A DNA stretch of 45,513 nucleotides from contig NZ_KB900609.1 of the NCBI RefSeq assembly GCF_000379105.1, forward strand, positions 3,531,082-3,576,594, given 5' to 3'. This DNA is from Methylobacterium sp. WSM2598. GTDB taxonomy: Bacteria > Pseudomonadota > Alphaproteobacteria > Rhizobiales > Beijerinckiaceae. The notes below the pieces were generated by a model that was not told where the DNA came from, did no database searches, and was given only the letters and a program-made list of their open reading frames with translations. Both the position numbers and the translations under genes were made by a program. How positions within the stretch are numbered: position 1 is the first letter of the stretch; every line of letters begins with the position of its first letter. Positions 1 through 9,011 of the stretch are shown in pieces.

Positions 1-964
1 TGACCGCAGCTTCTCGCGAAGTGCCCGATCCGAACGCCGCCGACCTGCCATCACAACCGCCCTCCGCCAAGCCGTTGCGACGACCACTTGAATCCACCGC
101 CTGCGCGGCGGTCTGCTCGAAGCGGAACTTGTCGGCCCAGGCGACGATCGGCCGGAATACCAGCTGATCGTAGAGCAGGATCACCGCCGCGATGGCGGCC
201 ACCGCCCAGGCGATGGCGGCGAGGTCCTTGCGGTCGATGGCGAGGGCGAGCCACGCGCCGATCCCCGGCAGGGTGATCCTGGTGTCCCCCACCGAGATCG
301 CCTCGGACGCGACGATGAAGAACCAGCTCCCCGACATCGACATCATCGCGTTCCAGACCAGCCCCGGCACCGCGAAGGGTGCCTCGAGGCGGACGAAGCG
401 CTGCCAGGGCGAGAGCCGGAAGTGGCGGGTGACCTCGGTAAGGTCGCGCGGGAGGTTCCTGAGCGACTGGTAGAACGAGAAGGCCATGTTCCAGGCCTGG
501 GCGGTGAATACCGCGAAGATCGCCGCGCATTCCGCCCCGAGCTGCCGGCCCGGGAACAGCCCGAGGAAGAAGGCGACCGTGAAGCTCAGGAACCCGAGCA
601 CCGGAACCGACTGCAGGATGTCGAGGGCCGGAACGATGACGAGTTCGGCCTTCCGGCTCTTGGCCGCCAGCGGGGCGACCAGGACGGTGAAGACGAGGGA
701 GGCCGCCATGGCGGCGAAGAGGCGCAAGGTCGTGCGCAGGGCGTAGTCGGGCAGCAGCCAGGGATCGAGGCGCACCGGCTCGCCGTCGAGCGCGGCGAGC
801 GGCGCGCGCATCTCGTGCACGCCGTGCAGCGTCGCGATCAGGCCGCCGATGACGACCAGGAAGGCCGCGACATCGTAGCCGTTGGGAATCAGCATGGCGC
901 CGACGCGGCCGACGCCGAGGGGCGCGCGGCGCGTGGCATCGACGATCGAACGCGCATCGAGCAT
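1..964 (-). CDS. ABC transporter permease (NitT/TauT-like), 3' part cut by window edge
   Basis: Reading leftwards from an ATG at 962-964 there is an open frame of about 320 codons that reaches base 1 without a stop, so the C-terminal part is outside the window. The translation is that of an inner-membrane binding-protein-dependent permease: several hydrophobic segments (for example LVFTVLVAPLAA and VAAIAAVILLYDQLV), and a cytoplasmic EAA-like loop around LRNLPRDLTEVTRHFRLSPW followed by FVRLEAPFAVPGLVWN. This matches the permease fold of nitrate/sulfonate/taurine-type importers; the solute cannot be told. About 270 residues in, after FRPIVAWADKF, a low-complexity linker starts. This suggests one of the double-length fused permeases, which is inference. 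The start at 964 is preferred over an internal ATG at 895 because a GTGAGGT Shine-Dalgarno lies just upstream of it. ATPase and binding-protein genes are not visible. Confidence 0.75.
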   Translation of the reverse strand, partial: MLDARSIVDATRRAPLGVGRVGAMLIPNGYDVAAFLVVIGGLIATLHGVHEMRAPLAALDGEPVRLDPWLLPDYALRTTLRLFAAMAASLVFTVLVAPLAAKSRKAELVIVPALDILQSVPVLGFLSFTVAFFLGLFPGRQLGAECAAIFAVFTAQAWNMAFSFYQSLRNLPRDLTEVTRHFRLSPWQRFVRLEAPFAVPGLVWNAMMSMSGSWFFIVASEAISVGDTRITLPGIGAWLALAIDRKDLAAIAWAVAAIAAVILLYDQLVFRPIVAWADKFRFEQTAAQAVDSSGRRNGLAEGGCDGRSAAFGSGTSREAAV

Positions 965-1563
965 CGCGACCTCACGGATGGGAGCGGGAGAGCGGCCGGC
1001 GGCGGACCGGCCGGGCCGAGCGGCGCGCCGCGCAGGGCTGCCGACGCGCGCGACCGGCGGGGCGCGCCGCTGCGGTTCCGCCGGGACCGGCGGGGAACGA
1101 GTTCGGATCCGTCATCGCGCATCTGGTGTCGACCGGCCGCTTCGCCGATCACGCCAGCCAAGAGCGCCTCGATCAGGCGGCCGAGCGAGCGGGAACCGGC
1201 GCACGCGGCGCGGTCGATCGACTGTGACTGTCGCTTGGCATCGTCGGTGGTGGTTCGCGGATGAGTGCGGCCGGGCGGGCCACCCGCTCCGGCTACGCCG
1301 TCCACTGACTCGTCATCGCGGCGCTGTCAACAGTCACGACGAACTGGGCAATGCTTGGTCGCCGCAGCGGAAGCGGCCGTTTTCGACCTCGGCGCCAAGT
1401 CGCTCGACGTCCAAGGAGCCGGTTTATCGTTGCCGTTTGCTGTGCGTCTCGACGGATGAGCTGTCCGGGCGTGGCGCGGGCGGCGCCCGCCCTTCGCCGG
1501 GGCGCGCGGCGGCCCGGCGGCGCTGCGACCGGGCGGGCACGCTCCGCTCCGGACCCGCTGCCG
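965..1563. other. Gene-free stretch between divergent permease and gatCA
   Basis: About 600 bp upstream of both the permease (-) and gatC (+). No open frame in it has convincing protein character. The only recognisable signal is the gatC promoter candidate at its right end. A ruvX/yqgF-type gene, often found before gatC in alphaproteobacteria, is not seen here. Confidence 0.5.
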
Positions 1564-1592
1564 TTGCGACGGCGCGAAAGCCGGTGCTATAG
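1564..1592 (+). promoter_or_regulatory. Candidate sigma-70 promoter for gatCA
   Basis: TTGCGA (1564-1569) and CTATAG (1587-1592) are separated by exactly 17 bp, a good housekeeping promoter for an alphaproteobacterium. It lies about 50 bp before the gatC start. Confidence 0.5.
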
Positions 1593-1643
1593 CGCCCCGC
1601 GGACGGCCGGACGGGCCGGATCCTCCACGCGAAGCGGGGTGTC

Positions 1644-1931
1644 ATGTCGGTCGACGCGCAGACGGTTCGGCGCATCGCGCATCTGGCGCGGATCGCGGTG
1701 AGCGACGCGGAGGTGCCGCCGCTCCAGGACGAGCTCAACGCCATCCTGGCCTTCGTCGAGCAGCTCGGCGCGGTCGACGTCTCGGGGGTCGAGCCGATGA
1801 CCTCCGTCACCCCGATGGCCATGAAGCAGCGCGATGACGCCGTCACGGATGGCGGCTACGCCCGCGAGATCGTCTTCAACGCGCCGCTCTCCGAGGACAA
1901 CTACTTCCTGGTCCCGAAGGTCGTCGAGTAG
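1644..1931 (+). CDS. gatC: Asp-tRNA(Asn)/Glu-tRNA(Gln) amidotransferase subunit C
   Basis: A 95-residue protein of normal GatC length. It shows the family's helical N-terminus ([14 protein letters not shown]), the middle [11 protein letters not shown], the VEPMTSV loop and the C-terminal belt ([11 protein letters not shown]) that wraps between GatA and GatB. GatC stabilises the GatCAB complex, which amidates mischarged Glu-tRNA(Gln) and/or Asp-tRNA(Asn) in the cytoplasm. The start has a GGGGTG ribosome site, and a promoter candidate sits at 1564. gatA follows after 36 bp and is very probably cotranscribed, while gatB lies separately beyond another small gene. Confidence 0.97.
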   Translation: MSVDAQTVRRIAHLARIAVSDAEVPPLQDELNAILAFVEQLGAVDVSGVEPMTSVTPMAMKQRDDAVTDGGYAREIVFNAPLSEDNYFLVPKVVE

Positions 1932-1967
1932 CGGCTGGCAGCGCCCCGGGCGGCGAGGATTTTCGAC

Positions 1968-3461
1968 GTGAGCACGATTCCGGCAGACCTGACCGAACTC
2001 ACCCTGGCGGAGGCCCGCGACGGGCTGCGGCGGAAGGCGTTCTCGGCCCGCGAGATCGCGCAGGCGCATCTCGACGCGGTGGCGCGGGCCCGCGCGCTGA
2101 ACGCCTACCTGATCGAGACGCCCGAGCGGGCGCTGGCCATGGCCGAGGTGGCGGACCGCAAGATCGCTGCCGGGGAGGCGCGCGCCCTCGAAGGGCTGCC
2201 GCTCGGCATCAAGGACCTGTTCTGCACCCACGACGTGCCGACGACGGCGGGATCGCGGATCCTCGAGGGCTTCCGCCCGCACTACGAATCGACGGTGAGC
2301 CACAATCTCTGGCGCGACGGCGCCGTGATGCTGGGCAAGCTCAACCTCGACGAGTTCGCCATGGGCTCCTCGAACGAGACCAGCGCCTACGGGCCGGTGG
2401 TCTCGCCCTGGCGCCGCCGGGACTCGGAGGCGCCCCTGGTGCCGGGCGGCTCCTCCGGCGGCTCGGCCGCGGCCGTGGCGGCCCGGCTCTGCCTGGGGGC
2501 CACCGCCACCGACACGGGCGGCTCGATCCGCCAGCCCGCGGCCTTCACCGGCACGGTCGGCATCAAGCCCACCTACGGGCGCTGCTCGCGCTGGGGCATC
2601 GTCGCCTTCGCCTCCTCCCTCGACCAGGCGGGGCCGATCACCCGCACGGTGCGCGACAGCGCGATCATGCTCGCCTCGATGGCGGGTCACGACCCCAAGG
2701 ACACGACCTGCGTCGACCGGCCGGTGCCGGATTACGAGGCGGCGGTGTCCCGCGGGGTGAAGGGGCTCACCATCGGCATCCCCAAGGAGTACCGCGTCGA
2801 CGGGATGCCCGCCGAGATCGAGCGGCTCTGGCACCAGGGCGCCGAGTGGCTGCGGGCCGCGGGGGCGCGGATCGTCGAGGTCTCGCTGCCGCACACCCGG
2901 TACGCGCTGCCGGCCTACTACATCGTGGCGCCGGCCGAGGCCTCCTCGAACCTCGCCCGCTACGACGGCGTGCGCTACGGGCTGCGCGTGCCGGGCAAGG
3001 ACATCGTCGGGATGTACGAGCAGACCCGCGCGGCCGGCTTCGGCCGCGAGGTCAAGCGCCGCATCATGATCGGCACCTACGTGCTGTCGGCGGGCTACTA
3101 CGACGCCTACTACGTCCGCGCCCAGAAGATCCGCACCCTGATCAAGCGCGACTTCGAGACCGTCTACGCGAACGGGGTCGACGCGATCCTGACCCCGGCG
3201 ACGCCCTCGGCGGCCTTCGGCCTCGGCGAGAAGCAGAACGCCGACCCGGTCGAGATGTACCTCAACGACGTCTTCACCGTGACGGTGAACATGGCGGGGC
3301 TGCCGGGCATCGCGGTGCCGGCGGGCCTCGACGGCCAGGGCCTCCCGCTCGGCCTGCAGCTGATCGGCCGGCCCTTCGACGAGGAGACGCTGTTCGCCGC
3401 CGGGCAGGTCATCGAGGAGGCGGCCGGCCGGATCGCGCTCCCGCCGCGCTGGTGGGCCTGA
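1968..3461 (+). CDS. gatA: Asp-tRNA(Asn)/Glu-tRNA(Gln) amidotransferase subunit A
   Basis: A 497-residue amidase-signature enzyme that releases ammonia from glutamine for tRNA-dependent transamidation. The Ser-cisSer-Lys triad is visible: Lys82 in LGIKDLF, the cis-Ser in GGSSGGSAA (about 162) and the nucleophile Ser186 in [10 protein letters not shown]. Relative to the usual spacing there is a few-residue insertion just before the GGSSGGS loop ([10 protein letters not shown]). The start is GTG, supported by a GAGGA ribosome site 8 nt upstream. It is second in the gatC-gatA unit, and a small membrane-protein gene starts 4 bp after its stop. Confidence 0.97.
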   Translation: MSTIPADLTELTLAEARDGLRRKAFSAREIAQAHLDAVARARALNAYLIETPERALAMAEVADRKIAAGEARALEGLPLGIKDLFCTHDVPTTAGSRILEGFRPHYESTVSHNLWRDGAVMLGKLNLDEFAMGSSNETSAYGPVVSPWRRRDSEAPLVPGGSSGGSAAAVAARLCLGATATDTGGSIRQPAAFTGTVGIKPTYGRCSRWGIVAFASSLDQAGPITRTVRDSAIMLASMAGHDPKDTTCVDRPVPDYEAAVSRGVKGLTIGIPKEYRVDGMPAEIERLWHQGAEWLRAAGARIVEVSLPHTRYALPAYYIVAPAEASSNLARYDGVRYGLRVPGKDIVGMYEQTRAAGFGREVKRRIMIGTYVLSAGYYDAYYVRAQKIRTLIKRDFETVYANGVDAILTPATPSAAFGLGEKQNADPVEMYLNDVFTVTVNMAGLPGIAVPAGLDGQGLPLGLQLIGRPFDEETLFAAGQVIEEAAGRIALPPRWWA

Positions 3462-3465
3462 GCGG

Positions 3466-3765
3466 GTGACCGTCCCGTATTACCCGCCCTCGGTCTGGCT
3501 GATGGCCGGGCTCGACCCGGTGCTGATCGGCCTCGCGCTCTATCTGGGGTGGAAGGCGGACCAGTTCGGCAAGCTCTTCCTCGTCGCCATCGTGGCGCTC
3601 GCCGTCTCGGTGCTGGTCTCCTGGGTGCTGACCGGGATCGGGCTGCCCTGGCCGGCGCCGATCGGCCACGACCTGCCGACCTTCTTCCCGGTGCGCAGCG
3701 TCGCGGCCTTCCTGTGGGCCCTTGCCGCCTACGCGGCGCGGCGCCTCCTCGCGGGCCGGACCTGA
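3466..3765 (+). CDS. Small membrane protein of unknown function
   Basis: A 99-residue protein with three or four hydrophobic segments: VWLMAGLDPVLIGLALYLGW, LFLVAIVALAVSVLVSWVL and VAAFLWALAAYAARRLL. The last two are separated by a proline-rich turn (PWPAPIGHDLPTF). It begins with GTG 4 bp after the gatA stop, so it is translationally close to gatA and probably in the same transcript. I do not recognise the family. Frame use and composition match the neighbouring genes, so I take it as real. Nothing links it functionally to tRNA amidation beyond position. Confidence 0.7.
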   Translation: MTVPYYPPSVWLMAGLDPVLIGLALYLGWKADQFGKLFLVAIVALAVSVLVSWVLTGIGLPWPAPIGHDLPTFFPVRSVAAFLWALAAYAARRLLAGRT

Positions 3766-3875
3766 CGCGCTTGACCGCGGGGACGGCGGATTCCTCAGCA
3801 TCATTCGCCGAAGTGGTCACCGGTTCGGCGGCGAACCGTAGGACCGCGTCAGCGAAAATGATGCAAGACCAAGAG

Positions 3876-3942
3876 CTAAGCAGAGTTGCCCCGCGCCACT
3901 CTGCTTAGTAAGCGGGATCGCGCGGGGCAATCCTGCCCCGCG
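3876..3942. repeat. Two perfect hairpins in the gatB leader region
   Basis: First, an 11-bp inverted repeat CTAAGCAGAGT (3876-3886) / ACTCTGCTTAG (3898-3908) with an 11-nt loop. Second, a 9-bp inverted repeat CGCGGGGCA (3921-3929) / TGCCCCGCG (3934-3942) with a 4-nt loop. Neither is followed by a T-run on either strand, so they are not plain intrinsic terminators. They lie in the 293-bp gap between the small membrane-protein gene and gatB, which otherwise shows no gene. Confidence 0.6.
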
Positions 3943-4058
3943 TCGTGATTTCGCATCCGTCCCGCCGCCGGACCGGTGACCCCCTCGGCGGATGATGCTC
4001 AGGCGCGCATGAACCGCTCCCCGGAAGCGGGATCGCGCGACACTCGGAGGCCCCGCCC

Positions 4059-5531
4059 ATGAACGCTCCCGTGACCCCCAAGAAGCTGATCAAGGGCGCC
4101 TTGGGCGACTGGGAAGTGGTGATCGGGATGGAGATCCACGCCCAGGTGACGAGCCGCTCGAAGCTGTTCTCCGGCGCCTCGACCGCCTTCGGCGCCGAGC
4201 CGAACGCGCACGTCTCGCTGGTGGACGCCGCCATGCCCGGCATGCTGCCGGTGATCAACCGGGAATGCGTGGCGCAGGCGGTGCGCACCGGCCTCGGCCT
4301 CAAGGCGCAGATCAACCACCGCTCGGTGTTCGACCGCAAGAACTACTTCTATCCTGATCTGCCCCAGGGCTACCAGATCAGCCAGTACAAGAGCCCGATC
4401 GTCGGCGAGGGCGAGGTGCTGGTGGACCTCCCCGACGGCGAGACCATCCGGGTCGGCATCGAGCGCCTGCACCTGGAGCAGGACGCCGGCAAGTCGCTGC
4501 ACGACCAGCACCCCTCCCTGAGCTTCGTCGACCTCAACCGCTCGGGCGTGGCGCTGATGGAGATCGTGTCGAAGCCGGACCTGCGCTCGTCGGAGGAGGC
4601 CAAGGCCTACGTGACGAAGCTGCGCACCATCCTGCGCTACCTCGGCACCTGCGACGGCGACATGGAGAAGGGCAACCTGCGCGCCGATGTGAATGTCTCG
4701 GTGCGCCGACCGGGCGAGCCCTTCGGCACCCGCTGCGAGATCAAGAACGTCAACTCGATCCGCTTCATCGGCCAGGCGATCGAGACCGAGGCCCGTCGCC
4801 AGATCGCGATCCTGGAGGATGGCGGCTGGATCGAGCAGGAGACGCGGCTCTACGATCCGAACCGGAACGAGACGCGCTCGATGCGCTCCAAGGAGGAGGC
4901 GCACGATTACCGCTACTTCCCGGATCCTGACCTGCTGCCCCTGGAGATCGAGCAGGCCTTCATCGACGGGCTCAGGACCGAACTGCCGGAACTGCCCGAC
5001 GCCAAGAAGGCGCGCTTCGTGGCGGAGTACGGGCTCTCGGCCTACGACGCGACGGTGCTGGTCGCCGAGCGCGCCTCCGCCGATTACTTCGAGGCGGTGG
5101 CGAAGGGCCGGGACGGGAAGGCGGCGGCGAACTGGGTCATCAACGAGCTGTTCGGCCGCCTGAACAAGGAGGGCCACGGGATCGAGGACTCGCCCGTCTC
5201 GGCCGCGCAGCTCGGGGCGATCATCGACCTCATCGCCGACGGCACCATCTCGGGCAAGATCGCCAAGGACCTGTTCGAGATCGTGTGGGGCGAGGGCGGC
5301 GACCCGCGCGCGATCGTCGAGAGCCGCGGCCTCAAGCAGGTGACCGACACCGGCGCGATCGAGGCGGCGGTCGACCAGATCATCGCGGCCAACCCCGACA
5401 AGGTGGCGCAGGCCAAGGCCAAGCCGACGCTGCTTGGCTGGTTCGTCGGTCAGACCATGAAGGCGACCGGCGGCAAGGCGAACCCGGCGGCCGTCAACGC
5501 CCTGCTGAAGACGAAGCTCGGGATCGAGTGA
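4059..5531 (+). CDS. gatB: Asp-tRNA(Asn)/Glu-tRNA(Gln) amidotransferase subunit B
   Basis: A 490-residue kinase and tRNA-binding subunit of GatCAB. It activates the carboxylate of mischarged tRNA with ATP. Family hallmarks are [11 protein letters not shown] near the N-terminus, [51 protein letters not shown] and the C-terminal YqeY-like domain ending in [14 protein letters not shown]. Length is normal. A strong GGAGG ribosome site sits 8 nt before the ATG. Its own leader with hairpins (3876-3942) separates it from gatCA. Unusually, its TGA stop (5529-5531) lies inside the first arm of a palindromic repeat element. Confidence 0.97.
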   Translation: MNAPVTPKKLIKGALGDWEVVIGMEIHAQVTSRSKLFSGASTAFGAEPNAHVSLVDAAMPGMLPVINRECVAQAVRTGLGLKAQINHRSVFDRKNYFYPDLPQGYQISQYKSPIVGEGEVLVDLPDGETIRVGIERLHLEQDAGKSLHDQHPSLSFVDLNRSGVALMEIVSKPDLRSSEEAKAYVTKLRTILRYLGTCDGDMEKGNLRADVNVSVRRPGEPFGTRCEIKNVNSIRFIGQAIETEARRQIAILEDGGWIEQETRLYDPNRNETRSMRSKEEAHDYRYFPDPDLLPLEIEQAFIDGLRTELPELPDAKKARFVAEYGLSAYDATVLVAERASADYFEAVAKGRDGKAAANWVINELFGRLNKEGHGIEDSPVSAAQLGAIIDLIADGTISGKIAKDLFEIVWGEGGDPRAIVESRGLKQVTDTGAIEAAVDQIIAANPDKVAQAKAKPTLLGWFVGQTMKATGGKANPAAVNALLKTKLGIE

Positions 5532-5632
5532 TCCGGGATCCGCTTGATCGAAGCGGATCCCGGATCACAAGCCTGCGCGGCGCCTGAGCGAAGCCCAAAT
5601 CCGCCATCCCGAAGGGATCAAGCGGATTTGGG
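5528..5632. repeat. Palindromic intergenic repeat element, copy 1
   Basis: Hairpin A has perfect 18-bp arms, 5528-5545 and 5551-5568, with a 5-nt loop. A conserved spacer containing GCGCGGCGCCTGAGCGA follows, then hairpin B with arms CCCAAATCCGC (5594-5604) and GCGGATTTGGG (5622-5632). The same hairpin A plus spacer recurs at 14362 and 24647. This is a REP/BIME-like dispersed element, and its first TGA is the gatB stop codon. Confidence 0.85.
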
Positions 5633-5642
5633 ATGATAAGCC

Positions 5643-5727
5643 CGCCTCCAGGGCCGGCCTTCGGGCCGGCCCTGGAGGCGGCCCCGCTGCCCCCGAATCG
5701 AGAAGCCCGGCCTGTGGGCCGGGCTTC
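5643..5727. terminator. Two strong GC hairpins between convergent gatB and omp
   Basis: A perfect 17-bp stem (5643-5659 / 5664-5680) is closed by a TTCG tetraloop. An 11-bp stem GAAGCCCGGCC (5702-5712) / GGCCGGGCTTC (5717-5727) with a TGTG loop follows. They lie between convergent genes and probably end transcription from both sides. Neither has a T-run, so the call is positional. Confidence 0.5.
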
Positions 5728-5737
5728 GGGTTCGATC

Positions 5738-5812
5738 GGGGCAGGTTCGGCCGGGGCAAGTCCGGCTGGGGCAAGTCCGGCTGGGGCAAGTCCGGCCGGG
5801 GCAAGTCCGGCC
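5738..5812. repeat. 15-bp tandem repeat, 5 units
   Basis: Five consecutive 15-bp units of the type GGGGCAAGTCCGGCT, the first one diverged (GGGGCAGGTTCGGCC), run up to 18 bp before the omp stop. The period is a multiple of three, but the stretch lies outside any credible gene. Confidence 0.85.
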
Positions 5813-5829
5813 GGTGACCGAGCCGAGGC

Positions 5830-6714
5830 TCAGTAGGTGCCGAACTTGTAGTTCAGGCCGGCGCGCACCACCGCGAACTCGGTGTCGCGACGCACCAGGC
5901 CGCTGCCCGGGACCAGCACCACGCCGGGGCTGGTCACGGTGATCAGGGTGCCGGCGTTGTTGACCGCGAAGGCGCCGTTGAGGCCGTTGCCGCGGTCGAG
6001 GTTCACGTAGAGACCTTCGACCTTCAGGGTCACCGCGTTCGACTTGAAGAAGTTCAGGAACGAGTCGGTGGGCAGGGCGTACTCGACGCCGCCGCCGACC
6101 GTCCAGCCGGTCTGGAAGTCGTCGCGGTTGGGCAGGCCGAAGCTGGTGCCGCCGCCGCCGCCGTAGGCGAAGCCGCCGGTGGCGTAGACGAGGGTGCGGT
6201 CGAAGGCGTAGCCGAGGCGGCCGCGCACCGTGCCGAAGTAGTCCAGACCCGACAGGCCGTTCGGGTTGAAGACCTGCTGGGCGGCCAGCCCGGTCACCGC
6301 CGGGTTGTTGGTGACGAGGCTGAAGCGGTTCCGCTCACGGCCGAAATCGGCGTACTGGGCGTCCGCCTCGATGCCGATCACGACGCCCGCGCCCGGCGTG
6401 AACTGGTAGTTGTAGCCGACCTGACCGCCGCCGACGAAGCCGTCGTTGTTGTCGCGGTTGCGGAAGCCGAGGACCGCGGTCGTGCCGGGGGGCACGAGGC
6501 CGGTCGCGGCGTTCACGCCGATCAGGGTCGAGTTGTTGTTGTCGCTGGTGCCGAACCCGTAGCCAGCGTTGAAACCGGCGTAGAAGCCCGTCCAGGTGAA
6601 GACCGGCACCGGCGTGAAGACCGGCGGCGGCGCCGCGCGACGCGGCAGGTCGGCCGCGGAGGCGGCGGCGGTCAGGCCCGCGAGGGCCGCGGTGGAGAGG
6701 AGGATCTTCTTCAT
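5830..6714 (-). CDS. Outer-membrane beta-barrel protein (Omp25/porin-like family)
   Basis: A 294-residue secreted protein. The signal peptide MKKILLSTAALAGLTAAASA ends with the usual ASAADLP cleavage region. It is followed by a proline-rich linker and the typical rhizobial opening strand FTWTGFYAGFNAGYGFG. Alternating hydrophobic/polar strands with many aromatic residues continue to the terminal VVRAGLNYKFGTY, a barrel end with an aromatic last residue. Such small OmpA-like barrels are abundant surface proteins of Rhizobiales. Of two nearby ATGs, the one at 6714 is chosen over 6720 because AGGA lies 8 nt upstream of it but only 2 nt from the other. It is monocistronic and convergent with gatB. 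Confidence 0.9.
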   Translation of the reverse strand: MKKILLSTAALAGLTAAASAADLPRRAAPPPVFTPVPVFTWTGFYAGFNAGYGFGTSDNNNSTLIGVNAATGLVPPGTTAVLGFRNRDNNDGFVGGGQVGYNYQFTPGAGVVIGIEADAQYADFGRERNRFSLVTNNPAVTGLAAQQVFNPNGLSGLDYFGTVRGRLGYAFDRTLVYATGGFAYGGGGGTSFGLPNRDDFQTGWTVGGGVEYALPTDSFLNFFKSNAVTLKVEGLYVNLDRGNGLNGAFAVNNAGTLITVTSPGVVLVPGSGLVRRDTEFAVVRAGLNYKFGTY

Positions 6715-6879
6715 TGCCATGGTCCTGTTGGCGAGCGCCGGCACGGCTTCCGTTCCCGGCCTCACGTCCGGTCCGTCGCTGTCCCGCAACGTGACTCAGC
6801 AATAGATCGACAACCGTCAACAAATGATGAAGCGAGGGTTCGCGCGCTCCGGAGATCTTCGATTGCGCCGATCACGCGA

Positions 6880-6892
6880 GATTAACCTTAAT
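6880..6892. promoter_or_regulatory. GATTAACCTTAAT motif in a divergent promoter region
   Basis: This 13-bp AT-rich word in a GC-rich intergenic region lies between omp (-) and the small gene at 6934 (+). The same 13 bases occur upstream of rcdA (13697-13709). It contains TTAACC, which resembles a CtrA half-site, but the spacing is not that of a full site. Confidence 0.35.
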
Positions 6893-6933
6893 GCTTCAAG
6901 GTGACGCGATCGTCCACGGAGAGATCGACCGGC

Positions 6934-7170
6934 ATGAAGAGGTCCGACGCCCGCTCCCCCACCCGCACGCTGCTGGTCCGGACCGGGCAGGCCGCCGCCC
7001 TGGTGACGATCCTCTCGGTGGCGCTCACGCACTACATGGCCGCGCCGCGCAGGGCCGGTGCGCCGGCGGTCGCGACCGCCGCGCTGCCGGGCGAGCCGGA
7101 GGTGACCGGCGCGATCGGCCTCAGGAGCGACTTGCGCCTCGATCCCTGCGGCGAGCGGAGCGGCCGCTGA
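6934..7170 (+). CDS. Small hypothetical membrane-anchored protein
   Basis: A 78-residue protein with one hydrophobic N-terminal segment (GQAAALVTILSVALTHYMA) followed by an Ala/Pro/Gly-rich tail (APAVATAALPGEPEVTGAI) and one Cys near the end (RLDPCGERSGR). It is probably a signal-anchored periplasmic protein of unknown function. The ATG at 6934 is preferred over a GTG at 6901 because GGAGAG precedes it at workable distance and the upstream residues have no protein character. No homologue is recognised. It stands between divergent omp and the helicase gene. Confidence 0.5.
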   Translation: MKRSDARSPTRTLLVRTGQAAALVTILSVALTHYMAAPRRAGAPAVATAALPGEPEVTGAIGLRSDLRLDPCGERSGR

Positions 7171-7386
7171 CCGGCTCGCGCCGGCCGTGTGGCATCTCAA
7201 CCCCTTGACAAAGCCGGCTCCATCGGGCGTGTCGCACCCGCCGGCGCGATCCCCCGCGCTGCAGCAATGGCAGGCGCGCGTCCGACGCGCGCACCGGGCG
7301 CGAAACTTCCTTTCGTCCAGGCCGTTGCCGCGACGGACATTCCTCGCGCCGGTTGCCCGGCCCGCGCGCAACGGTTCTCACTCCTG

Positions 7387-8889
7387 ATGTCATTCGCTGA
7401 ACTCGGTCTGAGCGAAAAGGTCCTGCAGGCGGTCTCGGCGGCCGGCTACACGACGCCGACCCCGATCCAGGCCCAGGCGATCCCGCACGTCCTCGCCCGC
7501 CGCGACGTGCTCGGCGTCGCGCAGACCGGGACCGGCAAGACGGCCGCCTTCACCCTGCCGATGCTGACCCGGCTTGAGCAGGGCCGGGCCCGCGCCCGCA
7601 TGCCGCGCACGCTGATCCTCGAACCGACGCGCGAACTCGCCGCGCAGGTCGTGGAGAATTTCGAGCGCTACGGCACGAACCACAAGCTCAACGTCGCGCT
7701 GCTGATCGGCGGCGTCTCCTTCGCCGACCAGGACGCCAAGATCACCCGCGGCGTCGACGTGCTGATCGCGACGCCCGGCCGCCTGCTCGACCATTTCGAG
7801 CGCGGCAAGCTGCTGCTCACCGGGGTCGAGCTCCTGGTCATCGACGAGGCCGACCGGATGCTCGACATGGGCTTCATCCCGGACATCGAGCGAATCGTGA
7901 AGCTGGTGCCGTTCACGCGCCAGACCCTGTTCTTCTCCGCGACGATGCCGCCGGAGATCCAGCGGCTGGCCGACGACTTTCTCCACAACCCGGTGCGGAT
8001 CGAGGTGGCGCGCCCGGCCTCGACCGCCTCGACCATCGCGCAGCGCCTCGTCGCGACCGGCGGCGAGGGCCACGAGAAGCGCAAGACCCTGCGCGGGCTG
8101 ATCCGCGGCGCGGTGGAGCTGCGCAACGGCCTCATCTTCTGCAATCGCAAGCGGGACGTGGCGCAGCTGCAACGCTCGCTGGCCAATCACGGCTTCAACG
8201 TCGCGGCCCTGCACGGCGACATGGACCAGCGCGCCCGCATGGCGGCCCTGGACGCGTTCCGGTCCGGCGAGGTCCCGCTCCTCGTCGCCAGCGACGTGGC
8301 GGCGCGCGGCCTCGACATCCCGGCGGTGAGCCACGTCTTCAACTTCGACGTGCCGCACCACGCCGAGGACTACGTCCACCGGATCGGGCGCACCGGGCGG
8401 GCCGGGCGCAGCGGCGCCGCCTTCACGCTGGTGGGCCGCGGCGACGAGAAGGCGCTGGCCGCCATCGAGTCGCTGATCGGCCAGCCGATCCCCTGGGCGG
8501 ACGGCGACCTCGCCTCCCTGCCCGAGGAGGAGGAGGGCGCTCCGCGGGAGCGGCGCACGCGCGAGCGCGAGGGCCGCTCCAAGCGCGGCGAGCGCGGCCG
8601 CCGGCCCGAGCGGAGCCGCGAGGCGCGCCCTGAGGAGCGCGCCCGCCCGCCCCGCGCGGAGGAGCGCCCGCGCGCCGCTCGGCCGGAGGAGCGCCCGCGC
8701 GCTGCCCGGCCGGAGGAGCGCCCGCGCGCTGCCCGGCCGGAGGAGCGCCCGAAGGATCCGCGCCGCGCCGCCGCCCGCCGCCGCGACGAAGACGACGCAA
8801 TGCCGGAGGCCGAGATCGGGCTCGGCGCCCATGTTCCCGCCTTCCTGCTTCGGCCGGTTGTTTTGAAGAAGCGCAAGGAGCGGGAGTAG
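7387..8889 (+). CDS. rhlE: DEAD-box ATP-dependent RNA helicase, RhlE type
   Basis: A 500-residue RNA helicase. Motifs from the N-terminus: Q motif FAELGLSEKVLQAV...TPTPIQAQAIP, Walker A AQTGTGKT (45-52), PTRELA, TPGR, DEAD (153-156), SAT (184-186), DVAARGLD (303-310) and HRIGRTGRAGR (331-341). The C-terminal tail beyond about residue 385 is a basic Arg/Glu/Pro/Ala-rich region with near-identical repeats (EERPRAARP), as in many RhlE/DbpA-like helicases involved in ribosome assembly and RNA decay in the cold. The frame is open upstream to 7189, but the family start MSFAELGL at 7387 is clear. No strong ribosome site is seen. A TTGACA at 7204 may belong to its promoter, but no good -10 was found. 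Confidence 0.93.
   Translation: MSFAELGLSEKVLQAVSAAGYTTPTPIQAQAIPHVLARRDVLGVAQTGTGKTAAFTLPMLTRLEQGRARARMPRTLILEPTRELAAQVVENFERYGTNHKLNVALLIGGVSFADQDAKITRGVDVLIATPGRLLDHFERGKLLLTGVELLVIDEADRMLDMGFIPDIERIVKLVPFTRQTLFFSATMPPEIQRLADDFLHNPVRIEVARPASTASTIAQRLVATGGEGHEKRKTLRGLIRGAVELRNGLIFCNRKRDVAQLQRSLANHGFNVAALHGDMDQRARMAALDAFRSGEVPLLVASDVAARGLDIPAVSHVFNFDVPHHAEDYVHRIGRTGRAGRSGAAFTLVGRGDEKALAAIESLIGQPIPWADGDLASLPEEEEGAPRERRTREREGRSKRGERGRRPERSREARPEERARPPRAEERPRAARPEERPRAARPEERPRAARPEERPKDPRRAAARRRDEDDAMPEAEIGLGAHVPAFLLRPVVLKKRKERE
8650..8750 (+). repeat. 27-bp in-frame tandem repeat in the helicase tail
   Basis: About three and a half copies of a 27-bp unit (GAGGAGCGCCCGCGCGCT followed by GCCCGGCCG) encode EERPRAARP repeats. 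Copy number would be expected to vary between strains without breaking the frame. Confidence 0.8.
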
Positions 8890-9011
8890 ACGAAGACGTC
8901 GGGCACGGCGCGTCTCCGATCGCGCGACCTTTAACCGTCTCTCCACTCGCGCGTCGTAGACCCTCTGGGCCAATCGGACCTCGGGTCCGGTGCGGTGCAC
9001 GGAGGAGCCGG

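Noticed and set aside
422..1305. Plus- and minus-strand frames in the permease and gatC upstream region
   Set aside because: Repetitive Arg/Asp/Gly/Ala content; the permease frame on the minus strand explains 1-964, and the rest has no coding look.
7204..7235. TTGACA-based promoter for the RhlE-type helicase
   Set aside because: The -35 is perfect, but no acceptable -10 lies 16-18 bp downstream, so it is not listed as a promoter.
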